Assembly: GCF_002159645.1 (NCBI RefSeq) | Contig: NZ_NFJB01000014.1 | Coordinates: 1 to 64,000 of the forward strand | Direction: 5' to 3' | Source of the DNA: Parabacteroides sp. An277 | Lineage (GTDB): Bacteria > Bacteroidota > Bacteroidia > Bacteroidales > Tannerellaceae | Length of the DNA stretch: 64,000 nucleotides | Shown: piece by piece, positions 16,688 to 25,977 of the stretch | Layout of the letters: each line of letters begins with the position of its first letter | How positions within the stretch are numbered: the first letter of the stretch is position 1 | The notes under the pieces: generated by a model | The model's input: the letters and a program-made list of their open reading frames with translations, nothing else | Database searches by the model: none | Told to the model about the DNA's origin: nothing | Made by a program: the position numbers and the translations under genes

Positions 16688-17602
16688 TCAGGTTAAGCTC
16701 GCATATTGTTCGCGGAAGGCTTGTGGAGAAAGTCCGGTTTCGCGTTTGAAAAATTTGCCGAAAGCGGATTGGTCGGAGAAATGGAACTGGTTTGCGACCT
16801 CTTGGATGGAAGTATCCAGATGGCAGAGGCTGCGCTTGGCTTCGGCCACCATTCGTCCGTAAATCCAGTCGCGAGGGTTTACTTTCATGTAACGTTTGAC
16901 GAGGCGAGCGAGTGAACGAACGTCGATGCCTATTTGTTCGGCGTACCATTGCACGTCATGGTGTTCTTTGCTGTTTTCATGCACTAAACAAACAAAATGG
17001 TAGATGAGATTTTCGGTTCGACCGTCATCGACAGATCGTTCGCTTGTCCGGGCCTGCAAGACGGCGTCTAATACTTCCAGGTTCAGCTTGCGCAGTTCTA
17101 CCTTCATCAGTTCCTTTTGAAAGAGATGTTGTTTGAGTTGGAGAGAATCTTCCAAGTAATTAAGAATTTGCCGCAGGCGGGAGGCTCGTTCTTTGCTGAT
17201 AGGCACGAACAGACGGTTGTTTCGTTGCATGAAGGTCGAAAGCGGAACGAGGGGAATTCCCTTCATGACTTCATTCAGGAAATCAGGCGTGAAATAAATG
17301 CGAAAAGCCTCTATGTTATTGGATGCCTGTATGATGTTTATTTGGTCGAATTCGAAAATATCCAAAACACCTGGAACCGATAGGTGCAGTTCCGAGGCAT
17401 TAACCATTATGTGTATTTCGCCTTTAAAAAGGAGAAATAGCGAGAAATAACCATCTCTGTTCCCTGGTAGGTTGGAGGGAATAGATGTTTTATTCAACCT
17501 TACAATTGCGATGTGTTTGTCGTTCGCCGCTATATTCAGGTCTTCTGCCGGTTTTCTGCTGGCCGTGTTCAATGTTACCCAGTTTGTCATCTTCTTAATC
17601 AA
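16688..17602 (-). CDS. AraC-family transcriptional regulator
   Basis: 304 aa. The N-terminal part is a cupin-like sensor (FKGEIHIMVNASELHLSVPGVLDIFE). The C-terminal about 100 residues form the AraC double HTH (YAEQIGIDVRSLARLVKRYM, then IQEVANQFHFSDQSAFGKFFKRETGLSPQAFREQY). ATG at residue 5 is an alternative start. It is divergently placed 257 bp from the RND efflux genes and is a good candidate for their local regulator. Confidence 0.92.
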   Translation of the reverse strand: MIKKMTNWVTLNTASRKPAEDLNIAANDKHIAIVRLNKTSIPSNLPGNRDGYFSLFLLFKGEIHIMVNASELHLSVPGVLDIFEFDQINIIQASNNIEAFRIYFTPDFLNEVMKGIPLVPLSTFMQRNNRLFVPISKERASRLRQILNYLEDSLQLKQHLFQKELMKVELRKLNLEVLDAVLQARTSERSVDDGRTENLIYHFVCLVHENSKEHHDVQWYAEQIGIDVRSLARLVKRYMKVNPRDWIYGRMVAEAKRSLCHLDTSIQEVANQFHFSDQSAFGKFFKRETGLSPQAFREQYASLT

Positions 17603-17859
17603 TTAGGGCGTAAGTTTAGCATATAAATATGGGTTCGGCAACCTCGTTTATACATTTTAAGAGGGGACTTCGGGCGAATCCGGGTCGTTTTTCTCTTGTG
17701 GCCTTTTATGCTTTTTCTCGACTAAAAAAGAAAACCAATCGATAAAATCCGTAGAAATATCTGCCATGTCCAATTGTGCATCCAAGGTCATGGATTGGGT
17801 ATGGAATTGAGTGGATTCTCAATTTTTAACGAGGTGGATTCTAAAAAAGCCAAACAGGC

Positions 17860-18885
17860 ATGGTCTCTTCTTATAAGACTTTAAAGGTGGGAAAGACGAA
17901 CCGCACGTTGAATCAGGAATACACGGCGACTATCAACGGTAGGCAAAGTGTGGAGATTCGACCGCAAGTAAGCGGTACCATCACAGAGGTGTGCATATCG
18001 GAAGGCGCATCGGTACAGAAAGGCGAGCCTCTTTTTATTATCGACCAGGTTCCTTACCGTGCCTCTTTACAAATGGCGAAGGCGAACGTGAAGAGTGCTG
18101 AGGCTGCGGTTGCCACTTCACGCCTTACGGTAGAGAGCAAAGAGGATTTGTTTGAGGAGCGGGTGATTTCAGCATTCGACTTGCAGACAGCCCGCAATTC
18201 TCTACTGGAAGCCGAGGCTACTTTGGAGCAAGCTAAAGCTGAAATGGTCAATGCGCAGAACAATCTGTCGTATACCGTAGTGACCAGTCCCGTGGATGGG
18301 GTCGCCAGTATGTTGCCGTATCGTGTCGGAGCTTTGGTTGATGCTTCTATCACTACGCCGCTGACGACCGTTTCGGACGATTCGGAGATGTACGTTTATT
18401 TTTCGATGACGGAGAACCAAGTCCTCTCTCTCGTGCGTGAATATCAAACCACCGCCAATGCATTGGAGCACATGCCGAAAGTCTCGCTTCGTTTGAGCGA
18501 CGGTCAGATGTACGCATACGAGGGTTGCATTGATGCCATCAGCGGGACGATTGATACGGGTACGGGAGCTGTCCGTTTGCGTGCTACCTTTCCGAATCCG
18601 GAGCGGATGTTGCGCAATGGCGGGAGCGGCACAGTTGTTTTTCCCTATCAATTGGATAACGTGATTGTCGTCCCCCAGGAAGCTACGTATGAGATACAAG
18701 ATAAGATATTTGTATATAAGGTGGTAGATGGTAAAGCGACATCGGCTCAAGTAACCGTCTTTTCGGTAAACGATGGCAAGGAGTATATTGTGGAAGAGGG
18801 TTTACAGGTGGGCGATGTCATTGTGGCGGAAGGCGCCGGGTTGTTGCAAGAGGGCACATCCATTGAGCAGCAGAATAAGGGATGA
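17860..18885 (+). CDS. RND efflux periplasmic adaptor (MFP), no visible signal peptide
   Basis: 341 aa. It matches AcrA-like adaptors from the first beta-barrel strand onward: TINGRQSVEIRPQVSGTITEVCISEGASVQKGEPLFIID (lipoyl half), an alpha-hairpin, then SYTVVTSPVDGVAS and the C-terminal LQVGDVIVAEGAGLLQEGT. Members normally begin with a lipoprotein signal and Cys. Here an in-frame stop at 17842-17844 leaves only five codons before the ATG, so the export signal is missing. A one-base shift near 17858 would join SKKAKQA from another frame, so truncation or frameshift is possible. It is first in the efflux operon. Confidence 0.85.
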   Translation: MVSSYKTLKVGKTNRTLNQEYTATINGRQSVEIRPQVSGTITEVCISEGASVQKGEPLFIIDQVPYRASLQMAKANVKSAEAAVATSRLTVESKEDLFEERVISAFDLQTARNSLLEAEATLEQAKAEMVNAQNNLSYTVVTSPVDGVASMLPYRVGALVDASITTPLTTVSDDSEMYVYFSMTENQVLSLVREYQTTANALEHMPKVSLRLSDGQMYAYEGCIDAISGTIDTGTGAVRLRATFPNPERMLRNGGSGTVVFPYQLDNVIVVPQEATYEIQDKIFVYKVVDGKATSAQVTVFSVNDGKEYIVEEGLQVGDVIVAEGAGLLQEGTSIEQQNKG

Positions 18886-18909
18886 TGAAAGGAACCGGAA
18901 CGCCTATAA

Positions 18910-19107
18910 TTCTAAAATAATATCGTTTTTTATAAGAAGGAGGGCTCCGGCTTCTAAAATACGATCGTTTTTTATAAGAAGGAAGACTCTAGCTTCTAAA
19001 ATAATATCGTTTTTTATAAGAAGGAGGGCTCCGGCTTCTAAAATACGATCGTTTTTTATAAGAAAGAGGACTCCGGATTCTAAAATACGATCGTTTTTTA
19101 GAAAAAT
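18910..19107. repeat. Tandem array, 42-bp period, inside the efflux operon
   Basis: Units start at 18910, 18952, 18994, 19036 and 19078 (last one partial). Each holds an AAAATACGATCGTTTT-type palindrome and an AGAAGGAG/CTCC..CTTCT stem, about 21 bp apart. Units 1 and 3 share ATAATATCG and units 2, 4 and 5 share ATACGATCG, hinting that copies arose as an 84-bp pair. It fills most of the 273-bp gap between adaptor and pump genes. Confidence 0.9.
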
Positions 19108-19158
19108 AGGTATTCAGGATCCGAAAAAATAGATGAATTTGAATATTAAACAGAGATT

Positions 19159-22100
19159 ATGAAACTGAAATTGTTTATAGACCGTCCCATTTTGGCGTGC
19201 GTCATTTCAGCGCTTATCATGCTGGTGGGATTGATAGGATTGAGCAGTTTGGCGATGGAACAATATCCGGACATTGCGCCGCCGACTATTAATGTATCGG
19301 CTACTTATACCGGCGCTAATGCGGAAACTGTACAGAAGGCCGTGGTGGTACCGTTGGAGGAGGCCATCAATGGCATGGAAAACATGACCTACATGACCTC
19401 TACTTCCACGAATACCGGCTCGGGAAGCATCACGGTTTATTTTAAGCAGGGCACGGACCCGGACATGGCAACCATCAACACCAAGAACCGGGTGAGCGAA
19501 GCCGAGGGGCTTTTGCCGGCTGAGGTGACGCAAATCGGCGTAACGGTACAAAAGAGACAGAATAGCATGTTGAAGATTATCGCCCTGTACGCGCCAAATG
19601 ACGAGTATGACCAGACGTTCATCAGTAATTATTTTCAAATAAATATCGAGCCGCGCTTGTCGCGTATCAGTGGCGTAGGTAATGTCAATGTGATGGGAAG
19701 TGATTATGCCATGCGCATTTGGTTGGATCCCCAGAAGATGGCACAATATAGCCTCACGCCTTCGGATGTGACGACGATATTGGAAGAACAGAACGTGGAA
19801 GCTGCCACAGGGACATTGGGCGAGGATTCAGAAAACACGTTCCAATATACACTGAAGTATAGAGGTCGCTACGAAACAGCAGAAGAGTTTGGTAATATTG
19901 TCGTCAAGGCGTTGGAAAGCGGCGAGGTATTGCGGCTCAACGATATCGCGAAGGTGGAATTGGGTTCGCAAACCTATACATATAACAGCGAGATAAACGG
20001 GCATCCAGGAGCTACGGCAATGATTTCGCAGACTGCAGGCTCGAATGCGAACGAGATTATTGTAGAAATCGACCAATTGATGGAAGAGATTCGCCAGGAA
20101 TTGCCGAAGGGGTTGGAGTTGGTGGATGTGATGAGTACCAAATCCTTCTTGGACGCATCCATTCATGAAGTAGTCAAAACGTTAATAGAGGCTATCATAC
20201 TGGTGATTTTAGTTGTGTATGTATTTTTACAAAGCGTCCGCTCTACGATTATTCCGGCCATATCCGTCATTGTGTCGCTGGTAGGTACTTTTGCGTTCTT
20301 GTATATAGCCGGTTTTTCGTTGAACCTTTTGACGTTGTTCGCGCTGGTATTGGTGATTGGTACGGTGGTTGATGATGCGATAGTGGTGGTAGAGGCTGTG
20401 CAGGCGCAATTTGACGGCGGCATACGGTCTCCTTATGTAGCGACGACGCGGGCCATGGATGGCATTGCTACGGCAATCGTGACGACTTCGTTGGTGTTCA
20501 TGGCTGTCTTTATCCCGACTTCCTTTATGGGAGGGACGAGCGGCACGTTTTATATGCAATTCGGATTAACGATGGCTGTGGCTGTCGGTATCTCGGCCGT
20601 CAACGCATTGACTTTGAGTCCTGCCCTCTGTGCCTTGCTTATGACTCCGCATATAGAAGCCGGTATGGGCGAAAAACTGACGTTTTCCAGTCGCTTTCAT
20701 CATGCATTTGAGGCGTCGTTCAACCGGTTGGTGCTTCGTTATAAAAATGGGGTGAAATGGTTTTTCCGTCGCAAATGGTTGATCGGCATAGGGCTGGCAG
20801 CCACTATCGTGTTGTTGGTGCTTTTGATGAAGACAACAAAAACAGGCTTGGTTCCCGATGAAGATATGGGGACAGTGTTTGTGAATGTAACAACTCCTCC
20901 GGGTAGTAGTTTGGCACAGACCGTCAGGGCCATGAGTGAAGTGGAATCCTGTATCAAAGATATTCCGCAGATTGAGCGTTATTCCAATGTATCGGGATAT
21001 AGCATGATGGGAGGACAGGCTCCTTCCGGTGGTATGTTGATTATCAAGTTGAAGGATTGGAGCGAACGGACGGAATCGGAGGATTACATTAGTGCCGTTA
21101 TAACAGAAATTTATCGCCGTACCGCCAATATCCACAGCGCGAAACTTTTTGCTTTTGCGCAACCTACTATTATGGGGTATGGAACCGGAAGCGGTGTGGA
21201 ACTTTATGTGCAAGACCGTACGGGCGGTACTATAGAGACGTTGAAAGGGTATACTGACCAATTCATTGCTGCCCTGAACCAGCGTCCGGAGATTCAAATG
21301 GCGTATTCTACGTTTGATACCAAGTTTCCTCAATATAAGGTAGAGGTCGATGCGGCAAAATGCAAGCGTATGGGAGTTTCTCCCTCCGATGTATTAAGCG
21401 TTATGTCCGGATATATTGGCGGAGATTACGCCTCCAACTTCAACCGTTTTTCAAAACTTTATCGGGTGTATGTGCAAGCAGACAAGAATTTCCGTTTGGA
21501 TACAGATGCGTTGAACAATATGTTTGTACGAACGGATGCAGGGGAAATGGCACCTATCGGACAGTTTGTCTCTTTGACGAAAACGTATGGGCCAGAGACG
21601 TTGACGCGTTTTAATCTTTATAGTTGTATTCAGGTGAATGCGATGATGAACGATGGTTATAGTTCCGGAGATGTAATTAATGCAGTGGAAGAAGTGGCTG
21701 CGCAAACGCTTCCCGTTGGTTATGGATATGAGTATGGTGGAATCACTCGCGAGGAGGCAGACAGTAGCTTGAATACAGTGATTATTTTCTCAATATGTAT
21801 TTTGTTTATATATCTTATACTCTGTGCTCTATACGAAAGCCTGTTTGTGCCTTTAGGTGTGATGTTGAGTGTTCCGTTTGGACTTTTGGGTAGTTTTGCC
21901 CTTTCCAATTTGTGTGGATTGGAAAATAATATTTATATGCAGACCGGGCTAATCATGCTGATAGGTTTGTTGACAAAGACTGCTATCTTGCTGACGGAAT
22001 ATGCCTCGGAACGTCGCCGTCAAGGTATGACGCTTACGCAAGCGGCCATATCAGCGGCCAGTGTCCGTCTCCGTCCTATATTGATGACTGTCCTCACGAT

Positions 22101-22305
22101 GGTAATAGGGATGCTTCCTTTAGTGTTTGCTTCTGGTGCAGGAGCGAATGGGAATATTTCGCTTGGTACGGGTGTGGTTGGCGGTATGATTGTAGGAACG
22201 TTAGCTTTGTTGTTTGTCGTTCCTTCTCTCTTCATTGTTTTTCAAGCAATGGAGGAGCGATTAATGCCAAAACGCAAGCCGGAAAATGTGGATGAAGGTA
22301 TATGA
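19159..22305 (+). CDS. RND multidrug efflux pump, HAE1/AcrB type
   Basis: 1048 aa, full length. It starts MKLKLFIDRPILACVISALIM (TM1), has two large periplasmic loops, and the TM4 proton-relay aspartates in LVLVIGTVVDDAIVVVE. The second half repeats the 6-TM plan (TM11-12 GNISLGTGVVGGMIVGTLALLFVVPSLFIVF). Inner-membrane proton antiporter that expels drugs or bile-like compounds with the adaptor and the TolC-like channel flanking it. Substrate not predictable. Confidence 0.96.
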   Translation: MKLKLFIDRPILACVISALIMLVGLIGLSSLAMEQYPDIAPPTINVSATYTGANAETVQKAVVVPLEEAINGMENMTYMTSTSTNTGSGSITVYFKQGTDPDMATINTKNRVSEAEGLLPAEVTQIGVTVQKRQNSMLKIIALYAPNDEYDQTFISNYFQINIEPRLSRISGVGNVNVMGSDYAMRIWLDPQKMAQYSLTPSDVTTILEEQNVEAATGTLGEDSENTFQYTLKYRGRYETAEEFGNIVVKALESGEVLRLNDIAKVELGSQTYTYNSEINGHPGATAMISQTAGSNANEIIVEIDQLMEEIRQELPKGLELVDVMSTKSFLDASIHEVVKTLIEAIILVILVVYVFLQSVRSTIIPAISVIVSLVGTFAFLYIAGFSLNLLTLFALVLVIGTVVDDAIVVVEAVQAQFDGGIRSPYVATTRAMDGIATAIVTTSLVFMAVFIPTSFMGGTSGTFYMQFGLTMAVAVGISAVNALTLSPALCALLMTPHIEAGMGEKLTFSSRFHHAFEASFNRLVLRYKNGVKWFFRRKWLIGIGLAATIVLLVLLMKTTKTGLVPDEDMGTVFVNVTTPPGSSLAQTVRAMSEVESCIKDIPQIERYSNVSGYSMMGGQAPSGGMLIIKLKDWSERTESEDYISAVITEIYRRTANIHSAKLFAFAQPTIMGYGTGSGVELYVQDRTGGTIETLKGYTDQFIAALNQRPEIQMAYSTFDTKFPQYKVEVDAAKCKRMGVSPSDVLSVMSGYIGGDYASNFNRFSKLYRVYVQADKNFRLDTDALNNMFVRTDAGEMAPIGQFVSLTKTYGPETLTRFNLYSCIQVNAMMNDGYSSGDVINAVEEVAAQTLPVGYGYEYGGITREEADSSLNTVIIFSICILFIYLILCALYESLFVPLGVMLSVPFGLLGSFALSNLCGLENNIYMQTGLIMLIGLLTKTAILLTEYASERRRQGMTLTQAAISAASVRLRPILMTVLTMVIGMLPLVFASGAGANGNISLGTGVVGGMIVGTLALLFVVPSLFIVFQAMEERLMPKRKPENVDEGI

Positions 22306-22339
22306 AATAAAAAGATAGTAAGATAAATGAACAAAAGAT

Positions 22340-23689
22340 ATGGCTAAGAATTATTTATGGATTATCATATTGACCACATTAAGCAGTTGTGGTATTTATA
22401 CTAAATATGAGCGGCAGGAGGTGGATACAGAAGAACTTTTTGGGAATATATCCATTATGGATACCTCTTCTATTGCTGATTTGGCATGGCGGGATTTGTT
22501 TACCGACCCGCAATTGCAGACCTTGATAGAAAAGGGGCTTGCTGCAAATACGGATTTACAGGTTGCTCGTTTGCGAACGCTTGAAGCACAAGCGTCTTTA
22601 CGGAAAGCTAAGTTGGCTTATTTGCCTTCTTTATCTTTGGATGCGGAGGGGAATCTAAGTCGCTTCGATGGGGAAAATTCTCCTAAGACATACGCCATAC
22701 AGGGGACGGCGTCGTGGGAAGTCGATCTTTTTGGCAAGCTAACAAATGCCAAACGGGAAGCTTTGGCGGAATTGGAAGAAAGTGAGGCCTATTCTCAAGC
22801 CGTCGAGACACAGCTTATCGCTACAATTGCGGATAATTATTATTCGTTGCTGGCTAAAGATGAACAGTTGGCGATTTCCATGGAGACGTTAACCAACTGG
22901 CGGGATTATGTCCATACGATACGGGTTCTTATGAAGGCGGGCGATGCAGATATGGCTGCTGTTAACCAAGCAGAAGCCAATTGTCTTTCTGCGGAAACAT
23001 CTGTAGTGACACTGCAAGAGCAAATAAATGAATTGGAAAATACCCTTTCATTGTTGTTGGCGGAAACGCCTCATGCCATTCCGCGCGGGAAGTTATCCGA
23101 ACAGGAATTCCCAGATACCCTTTTAACGGGTGTACCATTGAAAATGCTTGAACGTCGTCCCGATGTGCGGCAAGCTGAAGCACAACTCGTGCAAGCATTT
23201 TATGCTACGAATAGTGCACGTTCGGCTTTCTATCCTTCTATTACATTAAGCGGTTCGGCTGGGTGGACAAATAATGGGACAATTGTGACCAATCCGGGCG
23301 CATGGCTTTTACAAGCAATAGGTTCTTTGGTGCAACCCCTATTCAACCGAGGTGAAAACATAGCCAATTTGCAAATAGCCAAAGCACAACAAGAAGAGGC
23401 GTTACTTTCTTTTCGGCAAAGCTTGTTGGATGCGGGTGCGGAAGTAAACGATGCGTTGGTTCAATGGCAGTCTGCTCAAAAACGGATTCGTTTGGAAGAG
23501 GAACAGATAGGTTACTTGCAGGAGTCTGTACGTACTACACGTCTCTTGATGGAACATGGTAATAACAATTATCTGGAGGTGTTAACCGCACAGCAATCGC
23601 TTTTGCAAACGCAACTCACACTCTCGTCCGACCAATACGAAGCTATACAGGGCATCATCAATTTGTATCATGCGCTCGGAGGAAAATAA
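22340..23689 (+). CDS. TolC-like outer-membrane efflux lipoprotein
   Basis: 449 aa, NodT/OprM family. The lipobox is LTTLSSC with Cys17. Two OEP repeats: ADLAWRDLFTDPQLQTLIEKGL...ASWEVDLFGKL, and LLTGVPLKMLERRPDVRQAEAQL...LVQPLFNRGENIANLQ. It forms the outer-membrane exit duct of the RND system and is the last gene of the operon, 34 bp after the pump. Confidence 0.95.
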   Translation: MAKNYLWIIILTTLSSCGIYTKYERQEVDTEELFGNISIMDTSSIADLAWRDLFTDPQLQTLIEKGLAANTDLQVARLRTLEAQASLRKAKLAYLPSLSLDAEGNLSRFDGENSPKTYAIQGTASWEVDLFGKLTNAKREALAELEESEAYSQAVETQLIATIADNYYSLLAKDEQLAISMETLTNWRDYVHTIRVLMKAGDADMAAVNQAEANCLSAETSVVTLQEQINELENTLSLLLAETPHAIPRGKLSEQEFPDTLLTGVPLKMLERRPDVRQAEAQLVQAFYATNSARSAFYPSITLSGSAGWTNNGTIVTNPGAWLLQAIGSLVQPLFNRGENIANLQIAKAQQEEALLSFRQSLLDAGAEVNDALVQWQSAQKRIRLEEEQIGYLQESVRTTRLLMEHGNNNYLEVLTAQQSLLQTQLTLSSDQYEAIQGIINLYHALGGK

Positions 23690-23746
23690 AGTTACACACT
23701 TATTTATATATCTATTATTGTTTCTTCATAAAATAGAAAACTATTG

Positions 23747-23779
23747 CAAGCTCCCGCCGGGAGGCGCGAGCTTGTTTTT
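23747..23779 (+). terminator. Terminator of the RND operon
   Basis: CAAGCTC (23747-23753) pairs with GAGCTTG (23768-23774), with an inner GCC/GGC, followed by TTTTTA. Confidence 0.9.
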
Positions 23780-23795
23780 ATTAGTTAGTTTTCTC

Positions 23796-24437
23796 TTATT
23801 GCCAACTTAAATAATCCTCAAACGTCCGATTTTCCAAATTCGGTATTACATAGTCGGCTATCCCTTGCAATTGCATGGCGGGGTTCGTCGTACTCAGTGC
23901 TACGACACGCATGCCTGCTTCTTTTCCAGCTCGAATACCTGCAAACGAATCTTCGAATACGAGGCAGTCTTCCGGTTTTCGGTTGAAATCTTGGGCTGCT
24001 AAGAGGTAACACATCGGGTCAGGTTTGCCTCGTGTGATGCGATTGGCCGAGACGATGGTATCGAACAGTCCTTCCATAAAGGGTAATTCATGGAAAGCGT
24101 GTGCTAATTTCTTGTCGTCTGAACTGGTTACTAACCCAATCTGAACACCATGCGATTTGAGCATCCGCACAAATTCAAACGAACCTGGCAAGACGGGCAT
24201 CGGCATGTTCCAATCGAAATGGTTGGATTCGGCAAGGATTTGCTTCCTTTCCTCTTCCGAACGGTCGGAAAAGTATTTCTCGATAAGTCCATGGATGGTG
24301 GTGCCTTTTATATGCGAGGCGAAATTCGGAATGCCGGTATGGTAACGTTCGCCCATCTCATTCCAGAACACATCGTAAAGCTTTTCGGTATCCACCAAGA
24401 CACCGTCGAAATCGAATAATACGGCTTTCAGCGTCAT
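23796..24437 (-). CDS. HAD hydrolase, beta-phosphoglucomutase-like
   Basis: 213 aa from ATG 24437, where the family sequence begins (MTLKAVLFDFDGVLVDTE); an ATG eight residues upstream is unlikely. HAD subfamily IA: nucleophile and acid Asp in DFDGVLVDTE, cap domain, TSSDDKK (motif II), GKPDP (motif III), VFEDSFAGIRAG (motif IV). Probably acts on a sugar phosphate; mutase or phosphatase cannot be told apart here. It lies downstream of mdh but behind a terminator. Confidence 0.87.
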   Translation of the reverse strand: MTLKAVLFDFDGVLVDTEKLYDVFWNEMGERYHTGIPNFASHIKGTTIHGLIEKYFSDRSEEERKQILAESNHFDWNMPMPVLPGSFEFVRMLKSHGVQIGLVTSSDDKKLAHAFHELPFMEGLFDTIVSANRITRGKPDPMCYLLAAQDFNRKPEDCLVFEDSFAGIRAGKEAGMRVVALSTTNPAMQLQGIADYVIPNLENRTFEDYLSWQ

Positions 24438-24468
24438 GCTTTTGTATTGTAGAATAAACAAGAAAAAA

Positions 24469-24491
24469 CAGCCCGTATCGGCTACGGACTG
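24469..24491 (-). terminator. Terminator of mdh
   Basis: CAG-CCGTA/TACGG-CTG stem with a 5-nt loop, followed on the minus strand by six T. Confidence 0.88.
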
Positions 24492-24548
24492 CTTTTCTGT
24501 CTAATTTAAATAATAAAGTATATGAATCAAAATTGAAAGTTCATTTCC

Positions 24549-25550
24549 TTATTGGATGTTCGGGTTCAGCTTGTTCCATTCAGAGATGGCTGGCAATACA
24601 CCCATTGCAATCACTTCGTCGCGCAATTCGCACAAGTGAGCGTAGCTCTTATCCAAAGCAGCTTGTTCTTCAGCTGTTCCGTTCAATGCTGCGCAATGGC
24701 AACCATCAGCAGTGATAGAAGTTTCCCAAGCCATCATGATGTGGTCGTACTTGTCGTTAGAGATGTACGTACCAGCCGGCCAACGGAATGCTTTACCACC
24801 CATAGCGGCACCAATCATTTCGATAGAAACGTAAGCCGGGCTTTGGAAAGAAGAACGGCCGCGCAATGCAATGATGTTGGCACCACCCTTAGTTACCTTC
24901 TGCTGGATTTCAGCCCACTTTTCTTTCGGAAGTGCATCTGTTCCAATCATATCAATCAATGGTTTGCCTTCTACCTTAGCTGTAGAAGCAAATACGGCCA
25001 TTTGTTCGCCGTGGCCACCATACGTACGGCAATTCTCAACGGCATCCATCGGTACGTTGAAGTATTTAGCCAATTCGCTGCGCAGACGAGTAGAGTCCAA
25101 AGCGGCCAATGTAGTTACCTGCGAAGGTTTCAAACCAGAATATAATAAGGTAATCAAACCTGTAATATCAGCCGGGTTGAAGATAATCACGATGTGTTTT
25201 ACATCCGGGCAATATTGTTTTACGTTCTTACCGAACTCTTCTGCGATAGCGGCATTTCCTTTCAGCAAGTCTTCGCGCGTCATGCCTGCCTTACGAGCAG
25301 CTCCACCTGAGTTTACGATGTACTTAGCACCGGTCAACGCTTCCTTGATGTCTGAAGTATAGGTGATGTTCACGCCTTCGAAACCGCAATGGAACAATTC
25401 TTCCGCTACGCCTTCCAGACCCGGAGCATACGGATCGTATAAACAAATGTTTGAAGTCAAGCCCATCATAATAGCTGTTTGAGCCATGTTCGAGCCAATC
25501 ATACCTGCTGCGCCGACAATTGTCAGCTTTTCATTTGTAAGCACGTTCAT
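24549..25550 (-). CDS. mdh: Malate dehydrogenase
   Basis: 333 aa. NAD-binding Rossmann start (LTIVGAAGMIGSNMAQ), NSGGAARKAGMTREDLLKGNA loop, FNPADI and TLAALDSTRLRSELA (substrate Arg region), and GGHGEQM containing the catalytic His. It is the divergent Bacteroidota form of the LDH/MDH family and is highly expressed in these bacteria. It reduces oxaloacetate to malate in the fumarate/succinate branch. A single-gene unit with its own -7 box and terminator. Confidence 0.95.
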   Translation of the reverse strand: MNVLTNEKLTIVGAAGMIGSNMAQTAIMMGLTSNICLYDPYAPGLEGVAEELFHCGFEGVNITYTSDIKEALTGAKYIVNSGGAARKAGMTREDLLKGNAAIAEEFGKNVKQYCPDVKHIVIIFNPADITGLITLLYSGLKPSQVTTLAALDSTRLRSELAKYFNVPMDAVENCRTYGGHGEQMAVFASTAKVEGKPLIDMIGTDALPKEKWAEIQQKVTKGGANIIALRGRSSFQSPAYVSIEMIGAAMGGKAFRWPAGTYISNDKYDHIMMAWETSITADGCHCAALNGTAEEQAALDKSYAHLCELRDEVIAMGVLPAISEWNKLNPNIQ

Positions 25551-25621
25551 AAATCTATAAGTTTTAAATGTTTCTTGTTATAGGGGGAAGTCAAAAGCCT
25601 TTCCCTTTGTTTATCTGGATG

Positions 25622-25629
25622 CAAAAGTA
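25622..25629 (-). promoter_or_regulatory. Predicted -7 box of mdh
   Basis: On the minus strand TACTTTTG matches TAnnTTTG, 72 bp before the mdh start. Confidence 0.55.
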
Positions 25630-25747
25630 CAAAATATATTCGCTCTTCTTGCATCCGAACTATTAACATACTATAAAAAGATACGAATCGGCGGGCGAAA
25701 ACTTTTTTTCTTAGGGGGAAAACTTTCATTTTTGCAGATCATTTCTT

Positions 25748-25829
25748 TACGTATCGTCGATGTTTCTCTATCTTTAGGCTAAAGATATACAAATATCGTC
25801 GATGTTTGTACAAATATCGACGATACGTG
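25748..25829. repeat. Four palindromes at exact 21-bp period between mdh and fecR
   Basis: Centres at 25757, 25778, 25799 and 25820. Copy 2 is the perfect 19-mer TATCTTTAGGCTAAAGATA (25769-25787), identical to a copy at 57562. Copies 1, 3 and 4 are built on ATCG-N-CGAT. The array is about 150 bp upstream of fecR. The rest of the 427-bp spacer (25551-25977) holds the mdh promoter and no gene. Confidence 0.9.
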
Positions 25830-25977
25830 AAAAAATATCCGGTATGTTGGTAAGTTTAGGTAGGCATCCCGAAAGGTTTGTATCGGAGGCATGAAAAAAT
25901 TCTCGAAAAAAAAACAGAATTTTGCTCCGTAGTTTTTCGGTGCCGTCCGTATTATATATGAATAAAGTCGAACGAAG

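Noticed and set aside
18773-19132. Open frame of 119 codons with 14-residue repeats (SKIISFFIRRRAPA type) over the 42-bp array
   Set aside because: The frame stays open only because 42 is a multiple of three. It starts inside the adaptor gene in another frame, has no start of its own after that gene, and the peptide is very basic low-complexity sequence.
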